Origin: Eutrigla gurnardus
Taxonomy: Eukaryota; Chordata; Actinopteri; Perciformes; Triglidae
DNA length: 64,000 nt
Direction: 5' to 3'
Assembly (NCBI GenBank): GCA_963514095.1
Contig: OY741276.1
Span: 7,094,764 to 7,158,763, forward strand
This document shows, piece after piece, positions 1 through 12,540 of this stretch. Within the stretch, counting starts at the first letter, position 1. Every line of letters begins with the position of its first letter. Both the position numbers and the translations under genes were made by a program. The notes under the pieces were generated by a model, which did no database searches, was not told the DNA's origin, and saw only the letters and a program-made list of their open reading frames with translations.

Positions 1-1094
1 GGGAGACCCCTGTCTGTTTCCAGGGAAACAGAGCCCTTTCTCCTCCTCTCTCTCTCTGCCTCTCTCTCCCTCTCTCTCTCTCTCCCATGTTCCTTCTTGG
101 CGGCGTTGAGGAGGAGGGAGATGTGGAGGTGACTCACTGTAACATCATTGCCATGGCAATGCAGAGTGAGCCGCGTGTAGAGGGAGTGAAGGGAGGAAAA
201 AGCACGGGAATTTCCATAGGTCGAGCAGAGAGCGAAACGGTTGTCACGATTCCAGGTTGAATTCATTTAAAAAAAATAAATGTTCAACACTTAACTCTCT
301 GATTATATGCTACTTCTACTGCATTTCTATAGGAAAACATAACAGTCATTTCCCCTTCCCCTGCTCGTCCCCCTCACTCTTACACTACTCCATCCTCTCT
401 CTTCATCCTCTCTCTTTCACATCAGCAGTTTTTTTCCCCCACTCATTTTATTTCCTATCTCGGTCCCCGTTCTTCTGCATTCCCCTTCACGTCTCTTATC
501 TTCCTTCCTCTTTCACTGGCCTGTTGCGCGCTGCCCTCTGGTCTCGGAGGAGCGTGTTTTCCGCCGACGTGTTACGCTGAGTCATGTCACATGCGTGTTT
601 GGACACGAGCGAGGTGGAGTGTTAATGTGATGTTGACATGAGCACGCCTTGCTGGGCAGGGGCAAAGACGAGGGCATGGAGCAGAGTGGAGGGGGGGTTA
701 ACTGGGGGCAGGGGAAGACAAGAAGGTGTAGGAATGAGAACATGATCTGTAGGCTACGGAAGAGTAGGTTTTAGTTTGACTGCCGTTATTGTCATTGATT
801 ATGATTATGAAAATAAGGAGCTTAGTCAGAAGCAAATGTGTGTCTGCAAGAGTCTGAGGAAAGGTGATACAGTGCTATCTGAGCTTTCACACATGCAGCT
901 TCATCCAGCAAGCTTGCAGAATATTTCTGTGAAATTCAAAAAAGTATATATTCTAAAAATCTCTAATAGACTGGGGTGGAATATTTCTGTTTCAAAGTGA
1001 AGCCATTTTTTCCCCACATTGGACGTTGTGCAGTGTAACATCCAGTCTTCCCCGACTGGCCGGGATGGAAGTTATGGAAATGCAGCAATACATA

Positions 1095-1213
<119 letters not shown>

Positions 1214-3111
1214 GGATTATATAGAGTGATCCAGAGATGGAGCTGTAGGAGTCTTGGCAGGAATACGGAGGGAGAGCAGGAGGACAACACATTATTGCTT
1301 TGACCCCAACTAACCCCAGTGTTTTTTTGTTGTTTTCTTCCTGGATACACTCATATTCTTATCTTCTGCTCTCTCATGTGTCTGCCCTTCTAGCACTATA
1401 ACCACTGCAAGGTAAGACACAGAAAGTGACTTCTCACTTGTTCTTCCTGTGGCTTTGATGAGTCTTTTTATCAGCAATTCTGGCAATTTTATAATTCCAA
1501 TCAGCTCATTTGCAATCTGATATATTCGAAAAGAATTGGATCGATTCAGTGTTAAGGACCACACAATCTGCGGTTTTCAGGTGAATCAATATTCCGTATT
1601 TGCATCGATTTGCCAGATAGAGAAGACCATGACATAGTCTCCTCTTCAACTGAAGCTGTGGCTTTTAAATCTCCCTGACTGTCTAGTCCATCTCTCGTAT
1701 CTCCGCTATGCCGTTGAACCAAGTGAGATAGCGATGGGAGAAGTGTGGCTCCCCAGTGACTATCATTTTCAGCTCTGTATGTGTATCTGACAGTGGATCA
1801 GCTCACAGCTCCACCTCACATATTATATAGCTCCTCGCAGCCTCATAGATGTTTACAAGGGTCAATAGTGACATCAGTGATAAAGGAAACGCAGACCAGC
1901 AGGTCTTCTTTTCATTGCTTTACCTATAATGTCTATAGGTTCTAATAGACCATATTTCTGAGATGGGAGATTGTCTTGTTTCTTGCTCATCAACGTCACC
2001 ATGTTCTCATATCTCAGCAATTTAAGGATGAGACAGTTTCATTATATGTTTGTGACTGTAAACACATTCAAGAGACCAAAACTTGCAATGTGTCACCTAA
2101 TCTCTCCATACTTTCAGGGGGCAAATTGACATAAGGATTGCCCAACTTCTGCACCAATAAGAGAAAAAGAAACGGTATAATCCCCCCAAAGCCCCAGTGA
2201 AGGTTGAAGCGTGCCTCTAACCGCACTGCTAAGCAAATAGTTGAAATAAGTTGCCAGCATTTGGTGCAAAATCAGCCCCTTTCTATGCAAATGAGCTTCA
2301 TTGCCAAAACAGTCCAATTCACAAAGATCTAACTAACAGACAAACACATGGCCATACACACATAATATTTATTTTTATTGGCCGCTTGCACTCAGCCACA
2401 TATGTTTCTAACCAGCAGAGATCTCAGAGAGAACTTGTCTTCCATACGCTGCTGTGTTTTACTGGTGTACCATATGCTATTTTTTGGTGAGGAAAGGGAG
2501 CATCGAATGCCAGAAGGTGATTTTAAGCCTATCTGCCTTGAAATTGAAAAGTGAGTTTGGCTCAGGATTGGACAGTGGTGCGTGTTGATCTGTCTCTGGT
2601 CGCCACGGGAGACTGTGAATAATACATGGTTAACAGCAGAGCACACACGTTCTCATCTCTACACTGCTAAACACACTTCTTCTTCTTCTTCTTTCTGTCT
2701 CTTGTACTTCTGTGCTGCCTGTCGTTTTCTTCTTATTCAAACCTTTAGTTATAGATATATACGCTAGTTATGCTTTTTGACAGTGACTGACAGACAACAA
2801 AGTTATTTTCTGTGCTTGTAGACTAATGTAGAAATCAATCTGCTTATTGTGTTTCCGCTCTCACACATTAATGTGAATGTTTTTCGCTTGTGACTTTGTG
2901 TGTGTGTGTGTGTGTGTCATGCAGACTGGTAGCATCTCTTCTTTCCACCCCCCCCCACCCTTTGTTCAGGAAGTGGACTAATGGCATTTGAGAGGATGGA
3001 GGGAGTGGGAAAGAGGGAGGAGGGACGGAGTTCCTTCCTGTGTGGTGTGTCATTTGTAGATCCTGTTGTACTTTGTGTGGCCTTGAGACTCTTTCACACC
3101 CCACCATTAGA

Positions 3112-3132
3112 TTTTTTTTTTTTTTTTTTTTT
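3112..3132. repeat. poly-T homopolymer
   Basis: A run of about 20 T residues inside the inferred ssbp2 intron. It could be the A-tail of a reverse-strand retroposed element, but no recognisable SINE or LINE body was seen next to it. Confidence 0.85.
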
Positions 3133-3564
3133 ACATTTTATAGAGAAAACAATCAATTTATTGAAAAGAATCGTCAATTATCAACAATGAAAATACTTGT
3201 TGCCGGTTCACAACCCTCATTCCGACTGAAGATGTGAATCTTTGAAAATTCTTCACAATTGTATCATTTATTTTCATACTACTAGTACTTTCAAACTATT
3301 TTAAACACCTTTATATTGCATCTAATACATTTTGGACAGCGATCGTGGAAGGAGGCAACGGTGGGATTTGTTTACATGAAAAATATAGAACATGAGTCCC
3401 ATCCTCGATGTAAAGAATTGTTATGGGGTGGTACGTGAATACAAAAAAACAAATGAGACAGAGCTGATTTGTGTGTGTAGCAAAGTGTGCCGGTGAGAGA
3501 CAGCGAGGTGGAGAAAGCAGACAACGACCAATGCAGGTTGAAGACTGTGAGGGAGAGAGACATA

Positions 3565-3685
3565 CACAGACAGAGAGAGAGAGAGAGAGAAGATAGACAC
3601 AGACAGCCTTTTGAGATTCCACTCACGCTTCTCTGAGTGTCTCTCAGTCTCTGAAGTATTGAATGAAAATGACTCCCCACCTTAA

Positions 3686-3721
<36 letters not shown>
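3565..3721. repeat. (GA)n tract and (AC)n microsatellite
   Basis: A short GA run at about 3570-3592 is followed by an AC run at about 3689-3721. These are simple repeats only. Confidence 0.9.
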
Positions 3722-3724
<3 letters not shown>

Positions 3725-4880
3725 TGCATTACACGCAGACATTAGCGCAGAACACAATCAGCAAACATATAGGGATGAAAGACTCCGCGAGTTATCTCAT
3801 TAAGTATAACTGAGCCCTTTAGTCTGATGGGATTAAGAAAGTCTGATTAGGTTGTAAAGTAGTGAACTGTAGTGTAATTGCACCAACATTTCAACAGTTT
3901 TTGTATTTTCTTCAGGAAAGCACAGCATGTTTTGAAACCCTTTATTTTGTACATGTCTCCTTTTGTTTTGTCTACAATGAGTCAACGCTCACTCCAGCAC
4001 TCACGCCACAGCAGTGTTAATAAGCAGAGGGTGCTTGATGAGATAAAAGCAATGTGCTATCAGTAAAGTGCGTCATTTAAGATGCAGAAATAGTACATGT
4101 TGCACACATGGGTTCAGTCATCACTTATGCAAAGTCCTTTTTTGTTGAAATGCATTCATTACAAATGTATTCTTTCTATATATATATATGTTGTTGGTAC
4201 ACAGTATATATTTCTTTTACCACCTGAGGAAAAAACAATCCTACACACAAAACACTCTTGTCTTTACCTGTTTTTAAATCCTGGATACTAGAATATATTT
4301 TGGCACGTACTTTTTTCCAGGCACTGATTTCATTGTATTTCCTTATTTGGACATGTTATCTTTATGGAGGCCTGTGCCCATCCAGTGATGTTGTAGTGCA
4401 CTTGTACTGAATGTGCTGTTGTGTATGTATGGTATACTGTAGCGTTCTCCTGGAGGGCCGCGCTTTGAATAATTGATGCAACAAATGAGTTTGCCAGGAG
4501 ATGCAGGTGTTCATCTGAGGACATGCAGGGGCCAATCCAGGGCCTCAGGTTTCATCACAAACACCTGTGGGTTACAACAGTGACTTTGAATGTAGGGATC
4601 ATAATACACAACACGTCACAAAGAGCACATCATTGAACAAGTTTGTGTTCAGACGGATGAATTGATCGTCTTGCTTTCAGATTTTAAAGTCCTTCGGGGG
4701 GAAAAAAGGACAGACAGCAGAGAAAAAGTCAAGGAAATCTCTGAAACATAGAAGAAGAGATGTGCACTTGTTTAATGAGATGAATAAATAAATACATATT
4801 TGGGGTGGTTTGGATGAGATGCTCCTTACCCTACTTTAAAATAACATATTTTTATACAACACCCACAACAAGCTGGGTCT

Positions 4881-5376
4881 TAAGGCGGGCTCACACCGGA
4901 CCGAAAATCGGCGTCTTTGAGAGAGTCGGCGTCCGTGACATGAGTCTACTTGGTGTGGTCGTTCGAATCGGCCCACGTCGGCGTTCATTTCAGCCGATTC
5001 AAATGTGTAATCCGCCATTCGAGTCGGTCATTCTTTTACCATTCTGATTGGTGGAGGCTAGCAGCTTGACTAGCGAATCAGTGAAGCCCGGAAGTGACGA
5101 TGGTAAACATACCAGATAACCAGTGGAATCGAAGAAGGTGGTCTAGAGAGGACCGCCTACTTCCGGTTTTCGTGTTTTTTGGCCCACAATACAGATTAGC
5201 GCCGCCTGTTGTTTTGGAGACATTACATCTCGCGCAAGCGCGGAACGTATGGCGTCGGCTGTAATTCCGTAGGTGTGAACCGCCCATGTCGTTTTTCGAG
5301 TCGGCCATATTAAGTAGCCGACGCCGAATTTACCGACGCGAGTCGGGCAGTTCTTCCGGTGTGTACACAGCTTTAT
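4881..5376. mobile_element. Putative non-autonomous DNA transposon (MITE-like)
   Basis: An insert of about 0.5 kb that is clearly richer in GC and CpG than its flanks. Its two ends share an inverted ACACCGGA core (left end near 4893, right end reversed near 5358), and GTCGGC/GCCGAC words recur in inverted orientation inside it. A short frame starting at 5099 reads like the basic N-terminus of a Myb/SANT-type protein, which would suit a PIF/Harbinger derivative, but this is weak. No target-site duplication could be fixed. The family assignment is an inference. Confidence 0.5.
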
Positions 5377-5672
5377 AATGGGCCTTACAATTAGTTCTCA
5401 AATTGAATCAGCAATCACCTCCACCAGGTCAAGCGAATGAATGCTATCAGCGGTTCCTGGCTGTGAGTGAGCTCAGTCAGAAGTGTACAAAGCATCAGTA
5501 CACAAGACATTGTTGACAGTTCCGCTCACACAATAACGTGTACTACGTGTGTTAATGTGTAAAGCCACCAGCTCAATATCTCATTGTCCCGCTCACTCGG
5601 CCTTGTCAGAAGAATGTAAACACTGATGTGTGAGAAGTGTAAATGATGGACTCATTAACAGTGTGTAACGGT

Positions 5673-5692
5673 GTGTGTGTGTGTGTGTGTGT
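5673..5692. repeat. Short (GT)n tract
   Basis: About ten GT units in inferred intronic DNA. Confidence 0.85.
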
Positions 5693-5962
5693 AAAGGTTA
5701 AATGCTGGAATATGTCGAGCTTGGCTGTGAATCAGTATTTATACAGAACTAGCTCAAAGGACTTAATTGATTCTAATTCAGACTCATTTACAGTAGTGTT
5801 ATAATGACAGCCGACAGTAAACATTGACTTCCTGGTCACTACGCTGTTCCAGCTAACTCGAAGTAATTGCACCACCCTGATGTTGTCACATTACATCAGG
5901 TGAAGCCCTGCAATCTCACCCAATTATCAACAGCGTCAACATGAAAGGCCTCGCGTGTGAAT

Positions 5963-5985
5963 GGGGGGGGGGGGGGGGGGGGGGG
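5963..5985. repeat. poly-G homopolymer
   Basis: A run of 23 consecutive G residues. It is prone to length error in sequencing and could form a G-quadruplex. Confidence 0.9.
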
Positions 5986-8540
5986 TACAGTAAAGGCCTG
6001 AGCACATCAGAATGTAGGTAATAATAAACTCTTATCAACAATAACACTAAGTCGTGGAATAAAAATTAAACGCTGCTTAAATAATTCTGTCACCATCAGC
6101 AGATAAAGGTAATTGGTGAAACCGAGAGAGTCATAAGCATCTTTTTGATTATTGAAATAAACACAAACTCTTCCCCGTCTGTAAAGATACCGGGTTTTAT
6201 GCGTCTACAAATCCTTGGCTTTATGGTCTGTTTGCCACCAACACTTTGAATGAGTGTTTATATTGTTATCATGCCCATCAGTCCAATGGACCTTACTTTA
6301 TAGATTCTCAGTGCTTGAGTTCAACACGACTGTCAGGTGTTATGTTGGTGTGTGGTTCCGCTTGTACGGTGATTTTTATTACATCCAACGGGTACTTTGT
6401 TTTTATAGGCCGATACTAATACTTCAGCGGTGGGCTGATCATTTTAATAAAAACATATGACATTGAAAAACATTTTTCCAAATTTTCTGAAATTAGTTTT
6501 CCTATACAAACAAACTGTGTGCTCTCCTTACTGCACTTTACAGCTGAAGAACAAGCTTGACAATGCTCTCTGGTGGGAAAACTATGTAACTGATGATGCA
6601 ATAATTGATTCATTATTTTTATAATCCAACAGAGTATTGTTGCATTTTTACTAACATTGTCAGACAGGCTTTTGCATACAGATATATACGTTTACTGTTT
6701 AAAATCTTGAAACAGTGAAGACTTTAATGAGTTTAAGAGTTAATGAAAATACCAGTAATTAAATAATCTTGCAAATCAACTCTCTGTAGCGGCGTAACTT
6801 GTCATTCTTACGCCTGAATATCATTTGAATCATTCTGATTTGTCATAACCAAGAGAGGCTGGTAGCACCAGGGTGTTGTTGCAACAGTTTTTTTTATTTC
6901 TGTGCTGGGTGGTGCTGGTTTTCGAGCAGATATATCCTACTGTGTTTTCTCTTGTTGCTGTATTTGGAAAATGCTGCTTTGTCAGCAGGTCAGGTTGATT
7001 TTTTTCCCCTCCCTCAGTTCCCCTTTCCCACACAAACAAACATTAAATGCCCTCATACATTCACTGCCACATGCACACACGCACACACATGCACACTCAT
7101 AATCTCTACTTTGTCCTTTTTTTCCCCCCCTCTCTTCCTCTTGTGAAGGCAAACTCAGCAGACCTACTAGTTTCCAGAGAGTAAAGGCATTCTGGGTAAT
7201 CCAGGGTGCGAGAAGGGAGAAGGAAAAAAAACTCAAAATCACAACTCACGGTTTATGCTTTTCATGTTCTTGTACACTCAGACAATCGCGCACACAAACA
7301 AACTAAATCCAGTCTCCCACCGCTGAACCAAAGAGATACAGTATCCATCTGTCTCCATCTGTACATTCATCTGCCGAGACAAATACAAGCTGTGTTTGCG
7401 GCGGGAATATGGAATCAAAAAGCCGCACGGCATCCTGTTCCCTGTTGCCCAACATTAACGATTGGGAGATATGAAGGAGAATGAGGGAGGAAGAGGGAAT
7501 AGCGAGGGTGGTGGAGGGGAGCAGAGGAGGATACAGGAGTGTCGTCAGTCCGCTTTTATCTCAGCTCTGATTAAACCTTGTTCCTGTCTGACCTAAAAAG
7601 TCAGCTGGCGGAAACTTCAGAGACTGTGGGTGAATTTCACTGGAGCTCTTTATACCCAGCCGCTGCCTTCAGAGGGGGAGCGAAAGCGAGAGGGGAGATC
7701 AGAGAAATCGAGTGGGCAGATAGTGAAATAAAGAATACACACTGACACAGGCATGTATGTGCTCACTGTTCACGCGTTATATGGACGTACACTCTCCCCA
7801 CACTGCGTGTGTGTGTCTGGTCATTAGACTTGATGAGGATGAGGAAGAGGCCGGTGCTGGGTGGTAACTCCGGGTTAGTTAGTAGTACAATGCCACAGGA
7901 AGCAGACAGAGGCTGTGCTGAAATGTGCCAGCGCCGCCCGTCTGGGACAAGCACAACAAAAAACATAAGGTATAAAAATAAACCTGGGCCAGCATAGCAG
8001 GGTATCTGCAGAAACAGGAAATATCCCACTGAAGGAGAGACTGCAAGCGAGACATGGGGGAAGACCCGTGCATTGCATGCGTTGTTTTTATGATCCATAT
8101 GTATATGTGTGTGTGTGTGTGTTTACTGTTCCACTGGTGGCATGTTTTTAACATTAACAACAATATTACATTTAATTCAGTAGGAAAAGGTTCAGTACTG
8201 ATGCATCCTCTGGATGTCTATGGTATAAATATATCATGGGAGAAGTGTTACTGATACATTAATGTGTAAGAAGCACTGTAATGTTGCTGTTTAATCCTTA
8301 ACAGTGCATCATATTTTATAAAATCATTTGAATCTGCAATTTTACAAAACTGTCAAATGTACTGGAGTAAAATGTACAATAAATACCACTCAAGTACTAT
8401 TAAAAAAGCTCAAATTCGTATGGACTACTACCTACTTCTAGTTACTTCCCACCGTTGCTGAGCAAAGCAGTGTTGAGTATCTGCAGACTGGCTTGAGTTG
8501 GGAGTTTGACTCTGTTTCTTTGTGTGTTTGCATCGTTCAG

Positions 8541-11070
8541 AGTGCTGCAGCAGCTCCCAGCCCCGTCCTTGGGAACCTTGCCCCAGGAGAGGGTTTGCCA
8601 GTGGGGCCAGTCCCTCCAGGATTCTTTCAGGTATGTGGTGCTTACCCCCCCACGGACAGTACCTTTTTGAATAATCTGCACTGATCTGTTCCAAACAGAG
8701 AGAGAAAAAAGTCTGACAGGAAGAATAAAGGTCTCCACAAATAAAAAGTCATGCGTGGAGCTTTGGCCAAGATAATCTCTGTTCTCCATCAGAAGGACTC
8801 TGCCAGTTGTGCATTGATTGGCTGTCATTATCAGTCAAACTCAGACGCTCGCAACTGACACGCAGATCAATATCCTTCATGGGCATTTCTGAGCTCCGCT
8901 TTCAAAAAACGCCAAACATCCTTTTCCATCTTCATGTGAAGATCAATTTCTCTTTGAAGACTGTCGGTTAAAGAAACGCAACGACTACCAGATTGCCAGT
9001 TCTTCATTCAGGTTTCATGAAATTATTTGCATATGGGCTAAATCACAATATCACAGTTGCATTTTGTGATTTATTACATTTTATTGGCGAAATACATAGA
9101 GATCACAGATAATGCACAGCCATGCAATTATTGTATTTCGAGTGATAATTGTAATTGAGTTAATAGTAATAGAGTTAAATAGTCTAGCTGTTTTCCTTCT
9201 ATGGACATTCAGCCCAGTTTGAAGATGAGAAGAGGGGCATCATAACAAGTGGACCATTGCTCTCTAGTGGCAAGTTCTTGTACTGCATCTCCACCACTGC
9301 AGACTGGCTTCTCTGACCGCGGTGGCATCAGTTCAGCAGACATAGCAACAGCATTGCTACTGTCTGTGGTGAGGACAAGTGAAAACCCACTCACAGCTGC
9401 AAAAGTGCTTCTCGTACATGCTGCCAAACTGCCCACAGTTAACACATGCACTGACATCATTATTAACCAACCTCATCTTTTTATTCTCTCATTCTTTTTC
9501 CATAAATCCAATCCAATGAAAATGCGGTCGGCTTCCCGAGTCTGCTGTCATGGAACTGTTGTTAAAGGGAAAATGAGCCCAAAACTCAACTGGAGATATT
9601 TGCTGTAGCTGTGGTTGGAGAGTGAAAAACGTCCCATATAGTTACATTTCACACACTGTACACCACTTTTGTTTCTATGAAATGGGTTATAAAAAGTTAC
9701 AGCAGCACTGAGTGTCATGCATGTGAGAAAACTTAAAACCCACAGTGATTCAACCTGCATTCCTGCTGGGTTTTTGTTGTGTTTGTTGTTTTTGCAGCCG
9801 TTTATGTCACCTCGATACCCCGGAGGACCCCGACCCCTCAGATTACCCAATCAGGTAAGAGCAACACTGACGCCTACATGCAGCAGACAGTACTGTGAAT
9901 GGGAGACATGGATGGTATCTGGGTGATGGTGATGTATCCTCTTCCCTCTGCAGGGACTCGGAGTCCCAGGTAGCCAGCCCATGTTGCCCAGTGGAATGGA
10001 CCCCACAAGACAGCAAGGTACCCATAGACTCACTGGTATGCACAAATACATACACAATGACAACCCAGTTTATTAATAACATTATTTTACTCTTTAGTTT
10101 GAAAGTTAAAAAAAAAACAGATTTTTGTGCTAGAAAACACATTAAAGAGTCACAATTTGGCTCGTTATGATAAACGTGGTTGCTGTAGTTTATTTTTGAA
10201 AAATAAAAGAAATGCATTCTTTGGAGTGTCATATTGGTGATCACGCAGCATCCTCTTGGAAGATGCTTTATATGTTTGCTGTTCGATGAGATGTGAGGAG
10301 TACTCGCCTCGTTTATTGCAGTGAAGGATTATGTCACCCAATGCAACAATATGGCATCATAATGTGTTTTTAACTGTTTTTGGACAACAATGAGGTTGAG
10401 AGGCAATCGAAGTGCTCCCAATCCTGTACCTTGCAACTTTAGGCAAGAAAGTAAGGGTTCACATGTCTGATCTGAATACACCGTCCTGGAACAAAACCGA
10501 TGTTTTTCTTTGTTTCAGGACATCCAAATATGGGAGGACCAATGCAGCGGATGACTCCACCCAGAGGCATGGTACCACTAGGCCCCCAGGTATGGGACCA
10601 GATGATTCTTACATATTATATTTACAGTTCATTCTGATAGTTACTCTCTTGTAGACATAACTGAGGACATCTGGTGTCTTCTTTTAGGGCTATGGAGGTG
10701 GGATGAGACCACCACTGAATGCCCTGGTTGGTCCTGGGATGCCTGGCATGAACATGTGAGTGGTGTCAACAAAATGTAATCTACACTCAATGTGAATTTA
10801 ATTGACCTCCTCACATTTCTCTCCCTCAGAGGGACAACGTTACACTGCAAACAAACTCAATTTAATTACAACCTTACTGTATGTTCCTGGGTCTGGAAGT
10901 GGAGCGATGTGCCAGCTTTCCTCTATTTTGTCTTCTTTTATTCTTTTCTTTATTGCTTGTTGTTCCCATTACCTCTCTCTGGCAACAGAGACGCTTGTTG
11001 TTGCCAAATCTGCCCAAATGAATTGGAAACAACGAAGCCTGCCAAAAGCAGACAACTAAAGTGTATAACT

Positions 11071-11139
<69 letters not shown>

Positions 11140-11443
11140 TCACAGGGGACCTGGTGGGGGCAGACCATGGCCAAATCCTCCTAACTCCAACTCGGTAGGT
11201 GCTGTTAACAAAGACACCCAACAGACAGTTATTTCATTACTTTCATGATGTTCCTTCTGTATTTTTGCAGACCCCTTACTCTTCTGCATCTCCAGGAAGT
11301 TATGTGGTATGTATAGTGGATTTGAAACCATTTGCTGCCCTACTAGCTGTACAATTCACAAGTTCAGGATTTAATCTTATGTGATTTCAGGGACCTCCAG
11401 GCGGAGGGGGGCCACCTGGGACCCCAATAATGCCAAGTCCAGC

Positions 11444-11511
<68 letters not shown>

Positions 11512-12540
11512 ATACATGTGTTTTTGCTTGTGTATCATCTTATTGTTATGTCATCATTTCTTCTGTTAGATTCAACAAACTCTGGAGACAACATGTACAC
11601 TATGATAAACACAGTCCCTCCAGGTGGAAGTCGACCAAATGTGAGTCAGTGTCTCTCTCTGTCTTTCTCTATCTTATCACTGTGTACTGAAGGGTTTATG
11701 GGTTTGATGTGTTGTATGTTCTCCTCAGTTCCCTATGGGTGCCGGTGGTGACGGCCCATTAGGGGGAATGGCTGGAATGGAGCCCCATCACATGAATGGA
11801 TCATTAGGTACAGGAACAAGTAGCTTGTACAATATGTGCTCTGTTGACACTAAATTATATTTTCCCCTCTGTGTAATTTTAGCAAAACAAGCATTCATTC
11901 CATAATGGTGATTTGTGTTTATACTTGTGTCCCCTCTCTCAGGGTCAGGTGATATGGACAGTCTCCCCAAGGTAAAAGAAGATATTTATCTGCTTTGAAA
12001 CTGCAGTTTGCAATTGCACAGCACGTCTCATTGTTATAGCTTTAATAGCATTCAATTACCAATAAGCTGTGTTTGTGCTTCTTTTTGAAAGAACTCTCCT
12101 GGTAACCTAAGCATGAGTAACCAGCCTGGGACCCCCAGGGAGGATGGAGAGATGGGTGGAAACTTCCTTAACCCTTTTCAGAATGAAAGTGTAAGTCAGT
12201 TGTCATCTGCTGTATTGAAAGAAGTTTCCCCTGGTTTCCTGGCAAAGTCACTGTAATACATTATGTGAATTGGCGGCTTTCAGAGGTTACATTCTGACAC
12301 AGCCAGGCTTTCTGAATCCCCCGTTTCCAGTCTTTATGCTACGCTAAGCTTCACTAAAATAAACTAAGCAGCTGCTACCAGTTGCTTAAAGTTCACAAAA
12401 ATAATTTGACTTCATCCAAAACTGTTCAGAGGGACTTCTAATCAAGGATGCTGTATACTGTATACGTTCACGTTGAAACATACTTCTTTCTCCCCATCTC
12501 ATCTCTGCAGTATTCTCCAAACATGACGATGAGTGTGTGA
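8541..12540 (+). CDS. ssbp2: Single-stranded DNA-binding protein 2, C-terminal 13 exons (partial)
   Basis: SSBP2-type proteins bind LDB1 and stabilise LIM-homeodomain/LDB1 transcription complexes in the nucleus. Exons read: 8541-8630, 9798-9854, 9954-10017, 10519-10589, 10688-10755, 11146-11194, 11271-11306, 11391-11445, 11570-11640, 11729-11807, 11943-11971, 12092-12190, 12511-12540 (TGA at 12538-12540). All have GT/AG borders and phases close throughout. The product is the Pro/Gly/Met-rich C-terminal half: [11 protein letters not shown] at the start, then [71 protein letters not shown] and a YSPNMTMSV terminus. The spellings [15 protein letters not shown] and GNFLNPFQ favour SSBP2 over SSBP3 or SSBP4. 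The N-terminal LisH exons are missing because the window starts inside the gene. Two introns carry (GT)n arrays that touch splice sites. Confidence 0.88.
11073..11138. repeat. (GT)n microsatellite abutting an ssbp2 3' splice site
   Basis: A GT array of about 66 bp ends 7 bp before the exon starting at 11146. Only CTCACAG separates them, so the repeat stands where a polypyrimidine tract is normally found. Confidence 0.95.
11446..11509. repeat. (GT)n microsatellite containing an ssbp2 5' splice site
   Basis: The exon ending at 11445 (CCAGCAG) runs straight into about 32 GT units, so the donor GT is the first unit of the repeat. Phase into the next exon (11570) is preserved only with this donor. 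Confidence 0.95.

Noticed and set aside
1380..1410. Possible tiny exon (CTAG ... AAG|GTAAG)
   Set aside because: It has splice-like borders but does not encode any SSBP2 segment I recognise, so it is probably chance.
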